NCBI GenBank assembly: GCA_016204125.1
Contig: JACQLI010000049.1
Coordinates: forward strand, 1 to 23,523
Source of the DNA: Candidatus Omnitrophota bacterium
Lineage (GTDB): Bacteria; Omnitrophota; Omnitrophia; Omnitrophales; JACQLI01
Length of the DNA stretch: 23,523 nt
Direction: 5' to 3'
Positions 21,651 to 23,523 of this stretch are shown here, one piece after another (the stretch's first letter is position 1; each line of letters begins with the position of its first letter). Under the pieces are notes generated by a model. It was not told the DNA's origin. It made no database searches and saw only the letters and a program-made list of their open reading frames with translations. The position numbers and the translations under genes are program-made.

Positions 21651-22675
21651 ATGTCGAAGAACTTCGCCTTCTAGCGCGTGAGGCATCCAGTCGCCTCGAT
21701 CAAGTTACTTCTCACCAGTCTCTCGAAGAATTCCGCGTAGCCTACCTCGGCCGAAAAGGAAAGGTCACCCGTCTTTTTGAAGAGCTGAAGACACTTTCTG
21801 AGGAGGAACGCCGCCCGCTTGGTCGAGAGCTCAACGAACTCAAAATCACTCTGGAACGGAAGATGGAGGAGAAGAAATCTTCTCTAGCAAGTTCGCATGG
21901 TGAGAAAGACGAGTCGTTTGACCCGAGCCTTCCTGGTCTGCGCCCCTCTTACGGAAGACTCCATCCGATCACTCAAACCGTTAGAGAAATTACAGGTCTT
22001 TTTGAGCGGCTTGGTTTTGAAGTCGTGGAAGGACCCGAAGTCGAAACAGAGTTTCACAACTTTACGGCCCTCAATATTCCTCTCGATCACCCTTCGCGCG
22101 ATGCATTCGCCACTTTTTATACGAAGGAAGAAGAAAATCGTGAACCCTACCTTCTTCGTTCACAGACCTCGACGGTTCAGATTCGAGTGATGCAGAAGCG
22201 TAAGCCGCCGCTCCGTATCGTCGCTCCTGGCCGAGTTTACCGTCCTGACCAGGTTGATGCCAGCCATTCCTTTATGTTTCATCAGATTGAAGGGCTCATG
22301 GTGGACGATCGAACTACTTTTAGCGAGCTCAAAGGAATCCTTCAGCTTTTTTTAAGAAAACTCTTAGGGCCCGATACCAAGATTCGTTTTCGGCCGCACT
22401 TTTTCCCCTTTACTGAGCCAAGCGCTGAAGTAGACGTCAATTGCTTTCTTTGTCAGGCTAAGGGTTGCAGTGTTTGTGGGGGGAAAGGATGGCTTGAGCT
22501 TCTCGGAGCAGGAAGTGTTGACCCCGCAGTTTTTGAGCAGGTGGGGTATGATCCCAAAAGGGTACAAGGTTTTGCCTTTGGTCTTGGCGTGGAAAGGATC
22601 GCCATGTTGCGACATGGGATTCCTGATATTCGGATGTTTTGTGAGAATGATCTCAGATTCTTAAGGCAATTCTGA
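21647..22675 (+). CDS. pheS: Phenylalanyl-tRNA synthetase alpha subunit
   Basis: 342 residues from GTG 21647. After the N-terminal coiled coil (RLDQVTSHQSLEEFRV, YLGRKGKVTRLFEEL) come the class II catalytic blocks: HPITQTVREITGLFERLGFE, FHNFTALNIPLDHPSRD, LLRSQTSTVQIRVM, GRVYRPDQVDASHSFMFHQIEGL and GFAFGLGVERIAML. A four-Cys insert, CFLCQAKGCSVCGGKGWLE, is a variant found in many bacterial PheS proteins. It overlaps rplT by 4 bases and its TGA shares a base with the pheT ATG. Confidence 0.95.
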   Translation: MNVEELRLLAREASSRLDQVTSHQSLEEFRVAYLGRKGKVTRLFEELKTLSEEERRPLGRELNELKITLERKMEEKKSSLASSHGEKDESFDPSLPGLRPSYGRLHPITQTVREITGLFERLGFEVVEGPEVETEFHNFTALNIPLDHPSRDAFATFYTKEEENREPYLLRSQTSTVQIRVMQKRKPPLRIVAPGRVYRPDQVDASHSFMFHQIEGLMVDDRTTFSELKGILQLFLRKLLGPDTKIRFRPHFFPFTEPSAEVDVNCFLCQAKGCSVCGGKGWLELLGAGSVDPAVFEQVGYDPKRVQGFAFGLGVERIAMLRHGIPDIRMFCENDLRFLRQF

Positions 22676-23523
22676 TGAAGATTAGCACCAATTGGCTCAA
22701 AGATTTCATTACGCTCTCTCCGCCTCTTGAGCGGATTGCTGACAAGCTCACCATGGCTGGCCTTGAAGTCAAACATATTGAAGCAAAGCCAGAACTTCGT
22801 GATACGGTATTCGAAGTTGAAATTACAACCAACCGTTCTGACTGGTTGTCTCACTTGGGCATAGCCAGAGAAATCCGAGCGGTTGAAAATACAGGCCTTA
22901 AACTTCCCCCTGTTCAGAACCCTACCCATCGACCCATGCCATCAGGTTGGAAGCTCGATCTTCGGGAGGCGGAAGGTTGTCCTTATTACACAGCTTGCCT
23001 CCTTGAAGGTGTAGAAATGAGAGAAACTCCTGATTGGATGAAGAATCGCCTTCTCGCCTGCGGCCTTCGGTCCATTAATGTGATTGTGGATATCACCAAT
23101 TATGTCCTGCTGGAAGTGGGGCAGCCGCTTCATGCTTTTGACGCGGACCTTTTACGGGGAAAAGAAGTTCAAATTCGCCGCGCGAAGGCCGAAGAGTCTT
23201 TTCTAGCTATCAATGGTGTGCGGTATTCCTTGAATCCAAACGACCTCGTCATCGCAGATCGTGAACGTGCGGTTGCTATGGCGGGTGTCATGGGCGGAAG
23301 CGAAACTGAAGTTACAGAACGCACAAGAAACATTCTTCTCGAATCGGCCTTTTTTCATCCGAGGTGGGTTCGCAAGACTTCTCTCAGGCTCGGTCTAACA
23401 AGCGAGTATTCTTACCGTTTCGATTGAAGAGTTGATCCTGAAGGTGTTGATCTGGGTCAGGAACGGGCGATTTACCTTTTCAAAGAACTGACCGGGGCCC
23501 GCGTCGTAAGCCAGGTCCTCAAG
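22675..23523 (+). CDS. pheT: Phenylalanyl-tRNA synthetase beta subunit, incomplete, with in-frame TGA
   Basis: The first 250 residues match PheT: MKISTNWLKDFI, VFEVEITTNRSDWLSHLGIA, RSINVIVDITNYVLLEVGQP, HAFDADLL, VMGGSETEVTERT and LESAFFHPRWVRKTS. The EMAP-type tRNA-binding domain that normally follows residue 40 is absent, so this is a short-form PheT. At 23425-23427 a TGA interrupts the conserved YRFxRxVDPEG segment; the same frame continues as RVDPEGVDLGQERAIYLFKE to the window end. In homologues the residue at the TGA is Arg, so a single C-to-T change of CGA explains it. This is either a sequencing or population variant or a true nonsense mutation. The 3' end lies beyond the window. Confidence 0.88.

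Noticed and set aside
23425..23427. TGA read as Trp, Gly or selenocysteine
   Set aside because: Many genes here (miaB-adjacent nnrE, lpdA, lipA, murI, thrS, rplT, pheS, fic) end in TGA, homologues have Arg at this site, and no SECIS-like hairpin is evident.

Overview
The window looks like a chromosomal segment of a bacterium with moderate GC, short intergenic gaps and many overlapping gene ends. TGA serves as an ordinary stop codon in many genes, so the code is standard. The gene set (homospermidine synthase paired with an ornithine-decarboxylase-like enzyme, a threonyl-tRNA synthetase without a TGS domain, a phenylalanyl-tRNA synthetase beta chain without the tRNA-binding OB domain, a lipase-maturation-factor homologue, an ORF6N gene and many small palindromic repeats) reminds me of uncultured Omnitrophota-type genomes. 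That placement is an impression and not a computed result.

Layout. Positions 1-4405: 3' part of a membrane lipase-maturation-factor-like gene, then a polyamine pair (homospermidine synthase and a fold-III PLP decarboxylase), then a tiny secreted Cys-x-Cys peptide gene with a strong promoter. Positions 4406-7360 are accessory and scarred: an ORF6N DNA-binding gene behind a hairpin that would hide its ribosome site, a small membrane protein, a DoxX protein and a Fic enzyme flanked by short direct repeats. Scattered between them are what look like severed 5' ends of lost genes (a pirin head and two methylthiotransferase heads), each lying next to a short repeat. Positions 7367-13319 form an apparent operon: miaB (carrying an in-frame palindromic repeat), nnrE, lpdA, a GT87-like membrane glycosyltransferase, lipA, and a lipoyl-type domain that has lost its lipoylation lysine. 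Positions 13320-13500 hold two possible overlapping small ORFs and a palindrome. Positions 13505-18612: alaC-like aminotransferase, a cold-shock protein, then murI-queC-queE-rph-rdgB and a tRNA-Val whose 5' end overlaps rdgB. Positions 18670-23523: a 39-residue very basic protein, then thrS-infC-rpmI-rplT-pheS-pheT; pheT runs off the window and has an in-frame TGA.

How the parts fit. tRNA modification and maturation (miaB, queC, queE, rph), lipoate chemistry (lipA, lpdA, lipoyl-like domain), nucleotide and cofactor repair (nnrE, rdgB), cell wall (murI) and translation (thrS to pheT) are standard housekeeping. The unusual aspects are: (1) several genes with a -10 box placed so that transcription should start 0-5 bases before the start codon, suggesting leaderless mRNAs; (2) a family of roughly 55-57-bp imperfect palindromes, one copy inserted in frame inside miaB as in Rickettsia palindromic elements and another abutting a severed pirin head; (3) the lysine-less lipoyl domain beside lipoyl synthase; (4) the structured ORF6N locus with both an SD-masking hairpin and a perfect 27-bp internal palindrome. 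No stretch longer than 300 bases lacks a gene. I saw no rRNA, CRISPR array, transposase or convincing intrinsic terminator.
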